Of a stretch of DNA of 64,000 nt, positions 28,685 to 37,332 are shown in pieces. Source of the stretch: Streptomyces sp. CB02414 (GTDB lineage: Bacteria > Actinomycetota > Actinomycetes > Streptomycetales > Streptomycetaceae); NCBI RefSeq assembly GCF_001905385.1, contig NZ_LIPF01000004.1, forward strand, positions 496,001 through 560,000, in the 5' to 3' direction. The notes under the pieces were generated by a model, which was not told the origin of the DNA, made no database searches, and saw nothing but the letters and a program-made list of their open reading frames with translations. The translations under genes and the position numbers were made by a program. How positions within the stretch are numbered: the stretch's first letter is position 1; the number at the start of each line of letters is the position of its first letter.

Positions 28685-29296
28685 TCAGCCCGCGTCCGCC
28701 TCGGGCGCGAGCAGCAGACGGCAGGCCATCCGCAGGTCGGTGTCCGCCTCCTCGGGCGTGAACCGCTCGTTGAGCCGGGACTGCAGGACGCCGTACCAGA
28801 GCAGGATCAGCAGCCGCAGCCGCGCGACATGGTGCTCCGTGGGCGACTCGACGCCCCAGGCCCGCAGCAGCAGCTCCAGGAAGCCGGTGTCGACCCTCGC
28901 CAGGTCCGGGACGGTCGCGGCGCGGGCGGCGTTCGCCGACTGGATCATCGCGGTGGCCAGCGCCGGCCGCCGCAGCAGGTTCCGGGTGGCGGCCGACAGC
29001 GTCGCGAAGACCGAGTCCTCCGCCGACTCGTGTGCCGTCCGGTCCGGCAGCCGCGCCGCGAGCCCCTCGATCTGGTCGGCCATCACCGCGGTGAACAGGT
29101 GCGTCTTCGACGGGAAGTAACGGTACAGAGTGCCGATCGCTACCCCCGCGGACCGGGCCACCTCCTGCATCTGCACCCGTTCGAGCCCCGTGTCGGCGGC
29201 GATCTCCGCCGCCGCCCGCAGGATGCTCTGCCGGCGCGCGTGCTGCCGGGGCGAACTGGGCTCCGCCCCCGCCCTGGCCTCGGCGATTCTGGGCAC
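28685..29296 (-). CDS. TetR-family regulator (KstR-like group)
   Basis: A 203-residue TetR protein: helix-turn-helix RVQMQEVARSAGVAIGTLYRYFPSKTHLFTAVM at about residues 45-80, then an all-helical ligand domain. The DNA-binding region is strikingly like that of the TetR gene at 50335 and, from memory, of KstR. I choose GTG 29296 because GGAGGG ends 9 bp before it; the ATG at 29305 is directly adjacent to that purine run. It is divergent from a kstD gene with palindrome site 7 between them. Its ligand is unknown. Confidence 0.82.
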   Translation of the reverse strand: MPRIAEARAGAEPSSPRQHARRQSILRAAAEIAADTGLERVQMQEVARSAGVAIGTLYRYFPSKTHLFTAVMADQIEGLAARLPDRTAHESAEDSVFATLSAATRNLLRRPALATAMIQSANAARAATVPDLARVDTGFLELLLRAWGVESPTEHHVARLRLLILLWYGVLQSRLNERFTPEEADTDLRMACRLLLAPEADAG

Positions 29297-29441
29297 GCTC
29301 TCCATCCCTCCGGCGTTCGCTCGCGTCAACGGCCTCCGACAATACGCGCGGCGCGGCACCGCGTCAGGTGCCGGGCGAGGTCCTCTCCACCGGCGGCACG
29401 GTCATGCGGTGCGGCATCCGGCGACGCCCCCTCACCACGCC

Positions 29442-29493
29442 GTACCGGTCAGTGGGACGCCCGCGCCTGCGGACCCCGCCCGCGCGATCTGCT
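29442..29493 (+). promoter_or_regulatory. kstD promoter with 17-bp palindrome (site 7)
   Basis: GTACCGGTCAGTGGGAC at 29442-29458 is one of the best matches to consensus. The hexamer 29 bp further on, TCTGCT (29488-29493), is a poor -10. Confidence 0.55.
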
Positions 29494-29528
29494 GGGCCCC
29501 ACACCACCGAGCGGCAGGAGGACCATCG

Positions 29529-31151
29529 ATGCGGGACGGCCGACGTACAGGGGACCGTGCGCAGGACGCCACCCACGACGTGATCGTCGTGGGATCCGGC
29601 GCCGGAGCGCTGACCGGGGCCCTGACGGCCGCCGCCGACGGCCTGGACACCGTCGTACTGGAGCGCACGGACCTGTTCGGCGGTACCTCCGCCTACTCGG
29701 GGGCCGCCTGCTGGCTGCCCGGCACCCGGGTGCAGGAACGGGCGGGACTCGGCGATTCGACCGACGCGGCCCGCACCTATCTGCGGGCACTGCTCGGCGA
29801 CACCGGAGCGGAACACCGGGAGGCGTTCCTGGGGCACGCGCCCGAACTGGTCGCCCGCCTCGAAGGCCACCCCGACGTCGAGTTCGAGTGGCGCGCCTTC
29901 CCCGACTACGTCCCCGCGCCCGGCCGGATGGACGCCGGACGCTCCTTCGTCCCGCTCGACCTGCCCGCCGAGCGCATGGGCGACCTGCTGCCACTGGTCC
30001 GCCCCGCCGTCGACCGGGACCGCGCCGGGCAGGGCCATCCGGACGGCCCGCTCGCCCAGGGCCGCGCCCTGATCGGCCGCCTCCTGCTCGCCGCCACCCG
30101 CACCGGAAACGCGACGCTGCGCACCGGACACCGCGTGACCGGGCTGGTCACCGAGGACGGCCGGGTGACCGGCGTGACGGCCGAGACCGCGCACGGCACG
30201 GTCACCGTGCGGGCCCGGCACGGGGTGCTGCTGGCCGGCGGCGGCTTCGAGGGCGACGACGCGCTGCGCGCCGAGCACGGAGTGCCGGGCGGCGCCGCGT
30301 GGACCATGGCGCCGCGCGGCACCAACACCGGCGACCTGCTGCGCGCCGCCGTCCGGGCCGGTGCCGCCACCGGCCTCCTGGACGACGCCTGGTGGTGCCC
30401 CGGCACCGAACGGCCGGACGGCACGGCCGCCTTCACCCTCGGCCTGCGCGGCGGCATTGTCGTCGACGCCACCGGCCGTCGCTTCGCCAACGAGTCCCTG
30501 CCCTACGACCGCATGGGCCGCGCCCTCGCCGCCGCCGGGGCCGGCGCCCACCTCGTCTTCGACTCCCGCGAGGGCGGCGCCCTGCCCGCCATCACCGTGC
30601 CGCCCGCCGACCCCGCCCGGCACCTGGCCGCCGGCACCTGGGTCCGGGCGGGCACCCTGCCGGAACTCGCCCGCCTCATCGGCGTACCGGCCGGCACGCT
30701 CACGGACACCGTGGCCCGCTTCAACGGCTTCGCCGCCTCAGGCACCGACGCGGACCACCACCGGGGCGAGGACCCCTACGACCGCTTCTTCGCCGGCGGC
30801 CAGGACGACGCCCCCGGCCCCAACCCGTGCCTGGTCCCGCTCGACCACCCGCCCTACTACGCCGCCCGCCTCGTCCTCGCCGACCTCGGCACCAAGGGCG
30901 GACTGCGCACCGACGCCCACGCCCGCGTCCTCGACACCCGGCAGCGCCCGATCCCGGGCCTGTACGCCGCGGGCAACACCAGCGCCTCCTTCACCGGCGG
31001 CGTCTACCCGGGCCCCGGCGTCCCCATCGGCACCGCGATGGTGTTCGCCTCGCTGGCCGTGCGGGACATGACGCTCCCGGCCAGTGGGATCACCGGCGGC
31101 GCCACCGACGGGCCGCGTTCTACCGTCACGGCACCGCCGGCCCAGGACTGA
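29529..31151 (+). CDS. kstD: 3-ketosteroid dehydrogenase, KstD family (second copy)
   Basis: A 540-residue flavoprotein with FAD motif VIVVGSGAGALTGALTAA near residue 20, TDLFGGTSAYSGA, and the KstD C-terminal signature GGVYPGPGVPIG giving Tyr493/Gly497 (Tyr-x3-Gly). ATG 29529 follows AGGAGG. It is clearly in the KstD family but divergent from the copy at 2506, so it may prefer another ring system, such as 5-alpha, bile-acid or side-chain-bearing ketosteroids. The last codons contain palindrome site 8, which serves the next gene. Confidence 0.82.
   Translation: MRDGRRTGDRAQDATHDVIVVGSGAGALTGALTAAADGLDTVVLERTDLFGGTSAYSGAACWLPGTRVQERAGLGDSTDAARTYLRALLGDTGAEHREAFLGHAPELVARLEGHPDVEFEWRAFPDYVPAPGRMDAGRSFVPLDLPAERMGDLLPLVRPAVDRDRAGQGHPDGPLAQGRALIGRLLLAATRTGNATLRTGHRVTGLVTEDGRVTGVTAETAHGTVTVRARHGVLLAGGGFEGDDALRAEHGVPGGAAWTMAPRGTNTGDLLRAAVRAGAATGLLDDAWWCPGTERPDGTAAFTLGLRGGIVVDATGRRFANESLPYDRMGRALAAAGAGAHLVFDSREGGALPAITVPPADPARHLAAGTWVRAGTLPELARLIGVPAGTLTDTVARFNGFAASGTDADHHRGEDPYDRFFAGGQDDAPGPNPCLVPLDHPPYYAARLVLADLGTKGGLRTDAHARVLDTRQRPIPGLYAAGNTSASFTGGVYPGPGVPIGTAMVFASLAVRDMTLPASGITGGATDGPRSTVTAPPAQD
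31074..31126 (+). promoter_or_regulatory. Internal promoter with 17-bp palindrome (site 8)
   Basis: CTCCCGGCCAGTGGGAT at 31074-31090, 30 bp, then TACCGT at 31121-31126. It lies entirely within the 3' end of the kstD coding region, 39 bp before the ATG of the next SDR gene. The only site of the 13 inside a gene. Confidence 0.55.
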
Positions 31152-31164
31152 GGAGAGGTACCCG

Positions 31165-31959
31165 ATGATCGACAGCAGTGTGTACGGGCCGTGGGCGGTC
31201 GTCGCCGGCGGCTCCGAGGGCGTCGGCGCCTCGTTCGCCGACCGGCTCGCGGACGCCGGGATCAACCTGGTCCTCATCGCCCGCAAGCCGGGCCCCCTGC
31301 ACGAGACGGCGGACCGGGCCCGCGCCAAGGGCGTCGAGGTGCGCACCCTCACTCTCGACCTGCTCGACCCGGGCGCCCTGGCCGCTGTCCGCACCGTCAC
31401 CGACGGTCTGGACGTCGGCCTGCTGATCTTCAACGCGGGGGCCAACAGTTACGGCCACGAGTTCGTCACCGGGGACCTCGACCGCGTCCAGGGCGTGCTC
31501 GACCTGAACATCAGCGCGCAGCTCGCCCTCACTCACCACTTCGGCGCCCTGATGAAGGAACGGCGCGCGGGCGGCATCGTGCTGGTCGGCTCGCTCTCCG
31601 GGTTCATGGGCCAGGCGCGGATCAGCGTCTACTCGGCGGCGAAGGCGTTCAGCCGCGTCTTCGCCGAGGGCCTGTGGCTGGAGCTGCGCCCCCACGGCGT
31701 CCACGTCCTGGAACTCGTCCTCGGCGTGACCCGCACCCCCGCCATGGAACGCGCCGGGCTGCGCATGGACCTGCCGGGCCTGCGGGTCGCCGAGCCGGAC
31801 GACGTCGCCCGCGAGGGGCTGGAGCACCTCGCCGACGGGCCGGTGTGGGTCGCCGGGGGGAACGCCGACACCGCCGAGCGGCGCAGCGGCTTCCCCCGCG
31901 CCGAGCTGGTTCTCGGCGCGCACGAGGCCTCGCGGCGACTGCTGCCGGCGTCCTCCTGA
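31165..31959 (+). CDS. Short-chain dehydrogenase/reductase
   Basis: 264 residues of the 'oxidoreductase, 17-beta-HSD-12-like' SDR type: VVAGGSEGVGASFADRLADAG as an atypical cofactor loop, FNAGANSYG, Ser in GSLSGFMG and YSAAKAF. It lacks the usual C-terminal D-G-G segment. A strong AGGAGAGG ribosome site precedes ATG. It heads the fadD3-hsaA group from its own promoter. Substrate not readable. Confidence 0.75.
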   Translation: MIDSSVYGPWAVVAGGSEGVGASFADRLADAGINLVLIARKPGPLHETADRARAKGVEVRTLTLDLLDPGALAAVRTVTDGLDVGLLIFNAGANSYGHEFVTGDLDRVQGVLDLNISAQLALTHHFGALMKERRAGGIVLVGSLSGFMGQARISVYSAAKAFSRVFAEGLWLELRPHGVHVLELVLGVTRTPAMERAGLRMDLPGLRVAEPDDVAREGLEHLADGPVWVAGGNADTAERRSGFPRAELVLGAHEASRRLLPASS

Positions 31960-32000
31960 CCCCTTACCGACCGCGCACGTCGTCCCTTCCCGGAGAGCTG

Positions 32001-33611
32001 ATGAGCCAGACCGAGCCAGAGCCCCCACTGACGATCCCCGCGGCCCTCGATCTCGCCGCCGCCCGCGCCCCCGACCGGGAGGCACTGGTGGACGGCGAAG
32101 TGCGGCTGACCTGGGCCCAGTTGCGGGACCAGGTGCGGGCGGCCGTCAAGTCGCTGATCGCGCTCGGCACCCGACGCGGCGACCGGATCGCCGTCTGGGC
32201 GCCCAACAGCCACCGCTGGGTGGTGACGGCCCTCGCCGTCACCTCGGCCGGGGCGGTGCTGGTGCCCGTCAACACCCGCTACAAGGGCGGCGAGGCACGC
32301 TGGCTCCTGGAGCGGGGCGCGGCCCGCCTCCTGTTCGTCGAGAACGGCTTCCTGGGCAAGGACTACCTGGCCATGCTGGACGACGGGGACACCGGGGAGG
32401 GCGACGACGGCGGGACCCACCCGGTGCCGTCCCTGCCCGGCCTGGCCGCCGTGGTGACACTCGACGGCGCCGCCCGCCCCGGCGCACTGACTTGGGAGGA
32501 CTTCCTCGCCTACGGTACCCACCTGCCGGACGACGAGGTCACCGTCCGGACCACCACCGTGCGCCCCGACGACCCGTCCGACCTGCTCTTCACCTCGGGC
32601 ACCACCGGCCGGCCCAAGGGCGCGCTGACCACCCACCGGCAGAACCTCACCACCTACCGGGCCTGGTGCGGGCGGACCGGCCTCGCCGGCGACGACCGCT
32701 ACCTGATCGTCAACCCGCTGTTCCACTGCTTCGGCTACAAGGCCGGCGTACTCGCCTGTCTGCTGCGGGGCGCCACGATGGTGCTGCAACCCGTCTTCGA
32801 CGTGCACCGGGCCCTGCGCGCCGTCGAGGCCGAACGGATCACCGTCCTGCCCGGCCCGCCCACGATCTACACCGAGCTGCTGAACGCCCCCGACCGGGAG
32901 AGGTTCGACCTGTCGTCGCTGCGGCTGGCGGTGACCGGGGCCGCGGTGGTGCCGGTCGCCCTGGTCCGGCGCATCCGGGCCGAACTGTTCCCCGAGGTGG
33001 TCACCGCCTACGGGCTGACCGAGTCCTGCGGCACGGTCACCGCCTGCTCGGCGGACGACGACGCGGAGACGGTGGCGCTGACCGCGGGCCGCCCCATCGA
33101 CGGCGTCGAGGTGCGGATCGCGGGCGGCGACCCGCACTCGCCCCGGTCGGGAAGCGACGGCGAGATCATGGTCCGCGGCTACAACGTGATGCTCGGCTAC
33201 CTGGACGACCCGGCGGCCACCGCGGCGGCCGTCGACGCGGACGGCTGGCTGGCCACCGGGGACGTCGGCCACTTCGACGAGCGCGGCAACCTGGTCGTCA
33301 CCGGCCGGTCCAAGGACATGTTCGTCGTCGGCGGCTTCAACGTCTACCCGGCCGAGGTCGAGCAGGTACTCACCGGGCACGACGCCGTCGCCGAGGCCGC
33401 GGTGGTCGGAGTCCCCGACGCGCGGCTCGGCGAGGTCGGACGCGCGTACGTGACGGCGCGCCCGGGCGGCGGGGCCGACCCGGACGCCCTCGTCGGCTGG
33501 TGCCGCGAGCGGCTCGCCAACTTCAAGGTCCCCCGCGAGGTCGTCGTCCTGGGGGCGCTCCCGCGCAACGCCTCCGGCAAGGTCGACAAGGCCGCCCTGC
33601 GGACCGACTGA
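32001..33611 (+). CDS. fadD3: HIP-CoA ligase (FadD3-like)
   Basis: AMP-forming ligase predicted to activate the propionate side chain of HIP, the C/D-ring remnant made by HsaD, thereby committing it to the KstR2-controlled pathway. The 536 residues show LLFTSGTTGRPKGALTTHRQN, NPLFHCFGYKAGVLACLLRGAT, VLPGPPTIYTELL, AYGLTESCG, TGDVGHFDERGN, GGFNVYPAEVEQVL and the C-terminal NASGKVDKAAL. The order and wording of these blocks match my recollection of Mycobacterium FadD3 closely. It follows an SDR and precedes a second hsaA. Confidence 0.85.
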   Translation: MSQTEPEPPLTIPAALDLAAARAPDREALVDGEVRLTWAQLRDQVRAAVKSLIALGTRRGDRIAVWAPNSHRWVVTALAVTSAGAVLVPVNTRYKGGEARWLLERGAARLLFVENGFLGKDYLAMLDDGDTGEGDDGGTHPVPSLPGLAAVVTLDGAARPGALTWEDFLAYGTHLPDDEVTVRTTTVRPDDPSDLLFTSGTTGRPKGALTTHRQNLTTYRAWCGRTGLAGDDRYLIVNPLFHCFGYKAGVLACLLRGATMVLQPVFDVHRALRAVEAERITVLPGPPTIYTELLNAPDRERFDLSSLRLAVTGAAVVPVALVRRIRAELFPEVVTAYGLTESCGTVTACSADDDAETVALTAGRPIDGVEVRIAGGDPHSPRSGSDGEIMVRGYNVMLGYLDDPAATAAAVDADGWLATGDVGHFDERGNLVVTGRSKDMFVVGGFNVYPAEVEQVLTGHDAVAEAAVVGVPDARLGEVGRAYVTARPGGGADPDALVGWCRERLANFKVPREVVVLGALPRNASGKVDKAALRTD

Positions 33612-33672
33612 CGGACGCGGCGCCGCGACGCGCCGCACGGACACGGCTCGCGAGGGCCGAGAGGGACGGACG

Positions 33673-34839
33673 ATGGGCAATCAGGTTCTGGAGTCGGTGC
33701 GCGCCTTGCTCCCCGGCATCGCCGAGCGGGCCGTGGCCGCGGACGAGGCGCGGCGCATACCGCGCTCCACGGTCCGGGAACTGACCGAGGCCGGAGTGTT
33801 CCGGATGCTGCAGCCGGCCCGCTACGGCGGCCTCGAGAGCGACCCGGTCGACTTCTACCAGGTGGTACGCGCGATCTCCGCGGTCTGCTGCTCCACCGGA
33901 TGGGTGGCGTCCGTCCTCGGCGTCCACCCCTGGCAGCTGGGCCTGTTCCCGCGCCGGGCGCAGGACGACGTCTGGGGCGAGGACCCCGACACCCGCATCT
34001 CCTCCTCGTACGCCCCGGTGGGACGGCTCGCCCCCGTCGACGGCGGCTACCGGCTCACCGGCCGCTGGAGCTTCTCCTCCGGCTGCGAGCACGCCGGCTG
34101 GGCGCTGCTGGGTGCCCTGGTCGTCGGCGCCCAGGGGCGGCCGGTGGACTTCCTCACCGTCCTGGTGCCCCGGTCCGACTACACCATCGAGGACGCCTGG
34201 GACGTGGTCGGCCTGCGCGGCACCGCCAGCAACGACATCATCGTCGAGTCGGCCTTCGTGCCCGGCCACCGGGTCCTGCGCAACTACGAGCAGGCCCAGC
34301 TGAAAGTACCGGGACAGCAGGTCAACAAGGGACCGCTGTACCGGCTGCCCTTCGGGGCGATCTTCACCAGCGCCATCACGGCACCGGTGATCGGCGCCGT
34401 GTCCGGCGGCTACGAGTCGTACGCGTCGCTGATGAAGGAGCGGGTGCGGCTCAGCCTGGGCGGCGGCAGGTTCACCGAGGACCCGTTCGCCCAGGTCGCC
34501 ATCGCACGCGCCGCCTCCGACATCGACGCGACCGTCGTGCAGATGGACCGCAACATGCGCGAACTGTCCGAACTCGCCGCCGCCCGCCAGGAGATCCCCA
34601 TGGAGCTGCGGCTGCGCACCCGGCGCGACCAGGTCCGCGGCACCGAACGTGCCGTCGCCGCCATCGACCTGCTCTTCAAGACCGCCGGCGGCAACGCCCT
34701 GCGCCGCGGCAACCCGATCGAACGGGCCTGGCGCGACGCCCACGCGGGCAGCGTCCACGTCGCCAACGACGTCGAGCGCGCCCTCGCCATGTACGGCCGC
34801 GGGGCCTTCGGGCTGACCGTGGAGGACAACCTGGTCTGA
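33673..34839 (+). CDS. hsaA: Flavin-dependent 3-HSA hydroxylase, HsaA (copy 2)
   Basis: 388-residue acyl-CoA-dehydrogenase-fold monooxygenase. It carries FRMLQPARYGGLESDPVDFY, CCSTGWVASVLGVHPWQL, DDVWGEDPDTRISSSYAP, WDVVGLRGTASNDIIV, and the C-terminal GNALRRGNPIERAWRDAHAGSVHVANDVERA. These blocks, including the DIDA and ELRxRxRRDQVR segments, are close to the characterised Mycobacterium HsaA from memory, more so than copy 1 at 7288. No hsaB lies beside it, so it would share the reductase at 750. It may handle 3-HSA while copy 1 takes another phenol, or the reverse. Confidence 0.82.
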   Translation: MGNQVLESVRALLPGIAERAVAADEARRIPRSTVRELTEAGVFRMLQPARYGGLESDPVDFYQVVRAISAVCCSTGWVASVLGVHPWQLGLFPRRAQDDVWGEDPDTRISSSYAPVGRLAPVDGGYRLTGRWSFSSGCEHAGWALLGALVVGAQGRPVDFLTVLVPRSDYTIEDAWDVVGLRGTASNDIIVESAFVPGHRVLRNYEQAQLKVPGQQVNKGPLYRLPFGAIFTSAITAPVIGAVSGGYESYASLMKERVRLSLGGGRFTEDPFAQVAIARAASDIDATVVQMDRNMRELSELAAARQEIPMELRLRTRRDQVRGTERAVAAIDLLFKTAGGNALRRGNPIERAWRDAHAGSVHVANDVERALAMYGRGAFGLTVEDNLV

Positions 34840-34860
34840 GGAACACAGAGGAGACAAGGC

Positions 34861-35373
34861 ATGCGGCTCGAAGGACGCGTGGCGGTCGTCACCGGCGCCG
34901 GTGACGGCATAGGCGCGGCGGTCGCCCGGCGGTTCGCCGCCGAGGGGGCCCGGGTACTGGTCGCGGAGGTGAACGAGGAGACCGGCCGTGCGGTCGCCGA
35001 CGAGATCGACGGCCGCTTCCTGCGCACCGACGTCGGCGACAAGGCACAGGTGCTCGCGGTGATCGACTGCGCGGTGCGGGAGCTGGGCGGGGTGGACATC
35101 CTCGTCAACAACGCCTGGGCGACCGGCGATCTCGGACGGGTCGAGAACAAGACGAGCGCGGCCTTCCGGCGGCGGATGAGCGAGAACCCCGAACTGGAGA
35201 AGCAGGTCGGGGCCCTGAACCCCATGGGACGGATGGGCGACCCCGACCGGGACATCGCCCCGGCCGTCCTGTTCCTCGTCGGCGAGGACGCAGGCTACGT
35301 CACCGGGAACACGCTCTTCGTCGACGGCGGTTCGCACATCAACGGCGTCGCCTGGGCCCCCGACCTGCCCTGA
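34861..35373 (+). CDS. SDR with internal in-frame loss of the catalytic region
   Basis: The 170-residue product starts as a normal SDR (VVTGAGDGIGAAVARRFAAEGA, VDILVNNAWATGDLGRVENKT) and ends as one (NPMGRMGDPDRDIAPAVLFLVG, YVTGNTLFVDGGSHINGVAW), but about 80-90 residues between ENKT and SAAFRRRM are missing. These normally hold the Ser and the Tyr-x3-Lys active site. The frame is preserved and start, ribosome site (AGAGGAGA) and stop are intact. It cannot be a working dehydrogenase as read. It is either a decayed gene or a non-catalytic remnant. Confidence 0.75.
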   Translation: MRLEGRVAVVTGAGDGIGAAVARRFAAEGARVLVAEVNEETGRAVADEIDGRFLRTDVGDKAQVLAVIDCAVRELGGVDILVNNAWATGDLGRVENKTSAAFRRRMSENPELEKQVGALNPMGRMGDPDRDIAPAVLFLVGEDAGYVTGNTLFVDGGSHINGVAWAPDLP

Positions 35374-35383
35374 CTTCCTTCCC

Positions 35384-36172
35384 TCACGCCACTCCGCCGG
35401 CGGACCTCGCGGCGAGGTAGCGGGCTGGGAACTCCCCGCCCCCGTGCACCGCGAGGTCCGCTCCGTTGACGTATCCCGCAAGGTCGCTCGCGAGGAACAG
35501 GCAGGCACGGGCGACGTCCCCGGGCACCGCCATCCGCTCCATCGGGATGACGCCGGCCACCGACGCCCCGCCGTCCGCCCCGTAGACGGCGGCCGCGCTC
35601 TCGGTGCGGATCAGCCCGGTGGTGATGTGGTTGACCCGCACCCCGGGCGCCCATTCCAGCGCCAGGGCCCTGGTGAGCGCCAGCAGCCCGGCCTTGGCCG
35701 CCGTGTACGCGGCGGTGCCCGGCTGCGGGTCGTGCGCGGAGACGCTGCCGATGTTGACGACCGAGCCGCCGCCCGGCTGGGTCCGCATCACGCGGTGGGC
35801 CGCCTGCGCCACGTAGAACGGCGCGAGCAGGTTGAGCGCGACGATCTTCTCCACGAAGCGGGGCGAGACGGTCGCCGCGTCGGCGTCCGGGGAGCCGCCC
35901 GCGTTGTTGACGAGCACGTCGAGGCGGCCGAAACGCTCCACGGCGCTGTCGACGAGCCCGGCCGACGCCTCGGGGTCGCGCACGTCGGCGGCGACGAAGA
36001 CCGCCTTCCGACCTCGTGCCGCCGGCAGATCTGCAGGGGCGTTGCGGCCGCAGACGACGACGTCGGCCCCGGCACCGAGGAACGCCTCGGCGACGGCGGC
36101 GCCGATGCCCTTGGTGCCGCCGGTGACGAGCGCGACGCGGCCGGTGAAGTCCAACGGGTTGCCGATGTCCAT
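35384..36172 (-). CDS. Short-chain dehydrogenase/reductase of the HIP module
   Basis: A complete 262-residue SDR: TGGTKGIGAAVAEAFLGAGADVVVCGR, LVNNAGG, Ser in NIGSVSAHD, YTAAKAG and GYVNGADLAVHGGGEF. Last gene of the minus-strand set running from 40354, 47 bp after fadE33. It may oxidise a hydroxyl formed during C/D-ring beta-oxidation. ATG 36172 is chosen because GGAG-type purines (CCGGAGAGGCCGGAAC) precede it and longer starts run into the upstream gene. Confidence 0.78.
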   Translation of the reverse strand: MDIGNPLDFTGRVALVTGGTKGIGAAVAEAFLGAGADVVVCGRNAPADLPAARGRKAVFVAADVRDPEASAGLVDSAVERFGRLDVLVNNAGGSPDADAATVSPRFVEKIVALNLLAPFYVAQAAHRVMRTQPGGGSVVNIGSVSAHDPQPGTAAYTAAKAGLLALTRALALEWAPGVRVNHITTGLIRTESAAAVYGADGGASVAGVIPMERMAVPGDVARACLFLASDLAGYVNGADLAVHGGGEFPARYLAARSAGGVA

Positions 36173-36219
36173 GTGTTCCGGCCTCTCCGGTCGACAGGGG
36201 TGTGTGTACGTGTACGGGT

Positions 36220-37293
36220 TCAGCGCGGGCCCAGACCGAGCCCGGCGGCCAGTCGCGCCCGGTGGCGGGCGGGCGCGCCGAACAGCTCGCCCGCCCCGTG
36301 CGCCCGCTTGAAGAAGCGGTGCGCGTCGTGCTCCCAGGTGATGCCGATCCCGCCGTGCAGCTGGATGGTCTCGCCGGCCACCGCCGAGAACGCCTCGGAG
36401 CAGACCGACTTGGCGACGGCGGCGGCCCGCGGCAGCGCCGCCGGGTCCCGGTCGGCGGCGAACGCGGCGCCGAGCGCCGCCGACCGCGCGGACTCCACCA
36501 GCACGTAGGCGTCCGCGAGGCGGTGCTTGACCGCCTGGAAGGAGCCGATGGGGCGGCCGAACTGGACGCGGTCGCGCGCGTAGGCGACGGTCGTCCCGAG
36601 GCAGCGCTCGGCGGCACCCACCTGCTCGGCGGCGAGCGCGGTGCAGGCCAGGTCCCGTACGTGTGCCAAGGCGCGCTCCGCGTCGCCGTCCACGCCGAGG
36701 AGCCGGCCCTCGGCGCCGCTCAGCACCCACCGGGCCAGTCCTCGGGTCGTGTCCATGGTGACGAGGGGTTCGCGGCGCGCCCCGGCGGCGTCCACGGCGA
36801 CCTCGAAGAGCGAGACGCCGGCCGCCGTGCGGGCGGCGACCAGCAGCACGTCCAGGTGCGGCCAGTCCAGTACGAGCTCCTTGGTCCCGGTGATCCGCCA
36901 GGCGCCGCCGGGCCCGGGGACCGCCTCGGCGCGAACCGCCGCCGGGTCCCAGGAGCCGGCCTCGGCCCAGGCCAGGGCGCCCACCGCACGGCCCTCGGCG
37001 AGCGGCGGCAGCAGCCGCCCGCAGGCCTCCTTGTCACCGGAGGCCAGCAGTGCCCCGGACGTCAGAACCGCCGACCCGAGCAGCGGCAGCGGGCTCAGGG
37101 CGCGGCCCAGCCCCTCCATCACCACGTGCACGTCCCGGGCGCCGCCGCCCGCGCCCCCGTACTCCTCGGGCACGGCCAGCCCGGCGACGCCGACCTGCTC
37201 GGCCAGCGGCGCCCAGGCCGCGGTCCCCTCGTGCCGGGTCAGCAGCGACCGCACGGCCGACCTCAGCTCTTCCTGCTCCTCCGTCAGCCTCAT
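36220..37293 (-). CDS. fadE33: Acyl-CoA dehydrogenase (FadE33-like)
   Basis: A 357-residue short-type acyl-CoA dehydrogenase: EEYGGAGGG near residue 45, RDRVQFGRPIGSFQAVKHRLADAYV, and QLHGGIGITWEHDAHRFFKRAH near the end. It is the third dehydrogenase in a row on this strand, as fadE31-fadE32-fadE33 in the Mycobacterium KstR2 regulon, where these serve HIP ring degradation, probably as hetero-oligomers. The exact orthologue numbering follows gene order only. Confidence 0.75.
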   Translation of the reverse strand: MRLTEEQEELRSAVRSLLTRHEGTAAWAPLAEQVGVAGLAVPEEYGGAGGGARDVHVVMEGLGRALSPLPLLGSAVLTSGALLASGDKEACGRLLPPLAEGRAVGALAWAEAGSWDPAAVRAEAVPGPGGAWRITGTKELVLDWPHLDVLLVAARTAAGVSLFEVAVDAAGARREPLVTMDTTRGLARWVLSGAEGRLLGVDGDAERALAHVRDLACTALAAEQVGAAERCLGTTVAYARDRVQFGRPIGSFQAVKHRLADAYVLVESARSAALGAAFAADRDPAALPRAAAVAKSVCSEAFSAVAGETIQLHGGIGITWEHDAHRFFKRAHGAGELFGAPARHRARLAAGLGLGPR

Positions 37294-37332
37294 CGGGCTG
37301 CTCCCCTCGGTGCGGCGCGCACGCGGCGCGCG

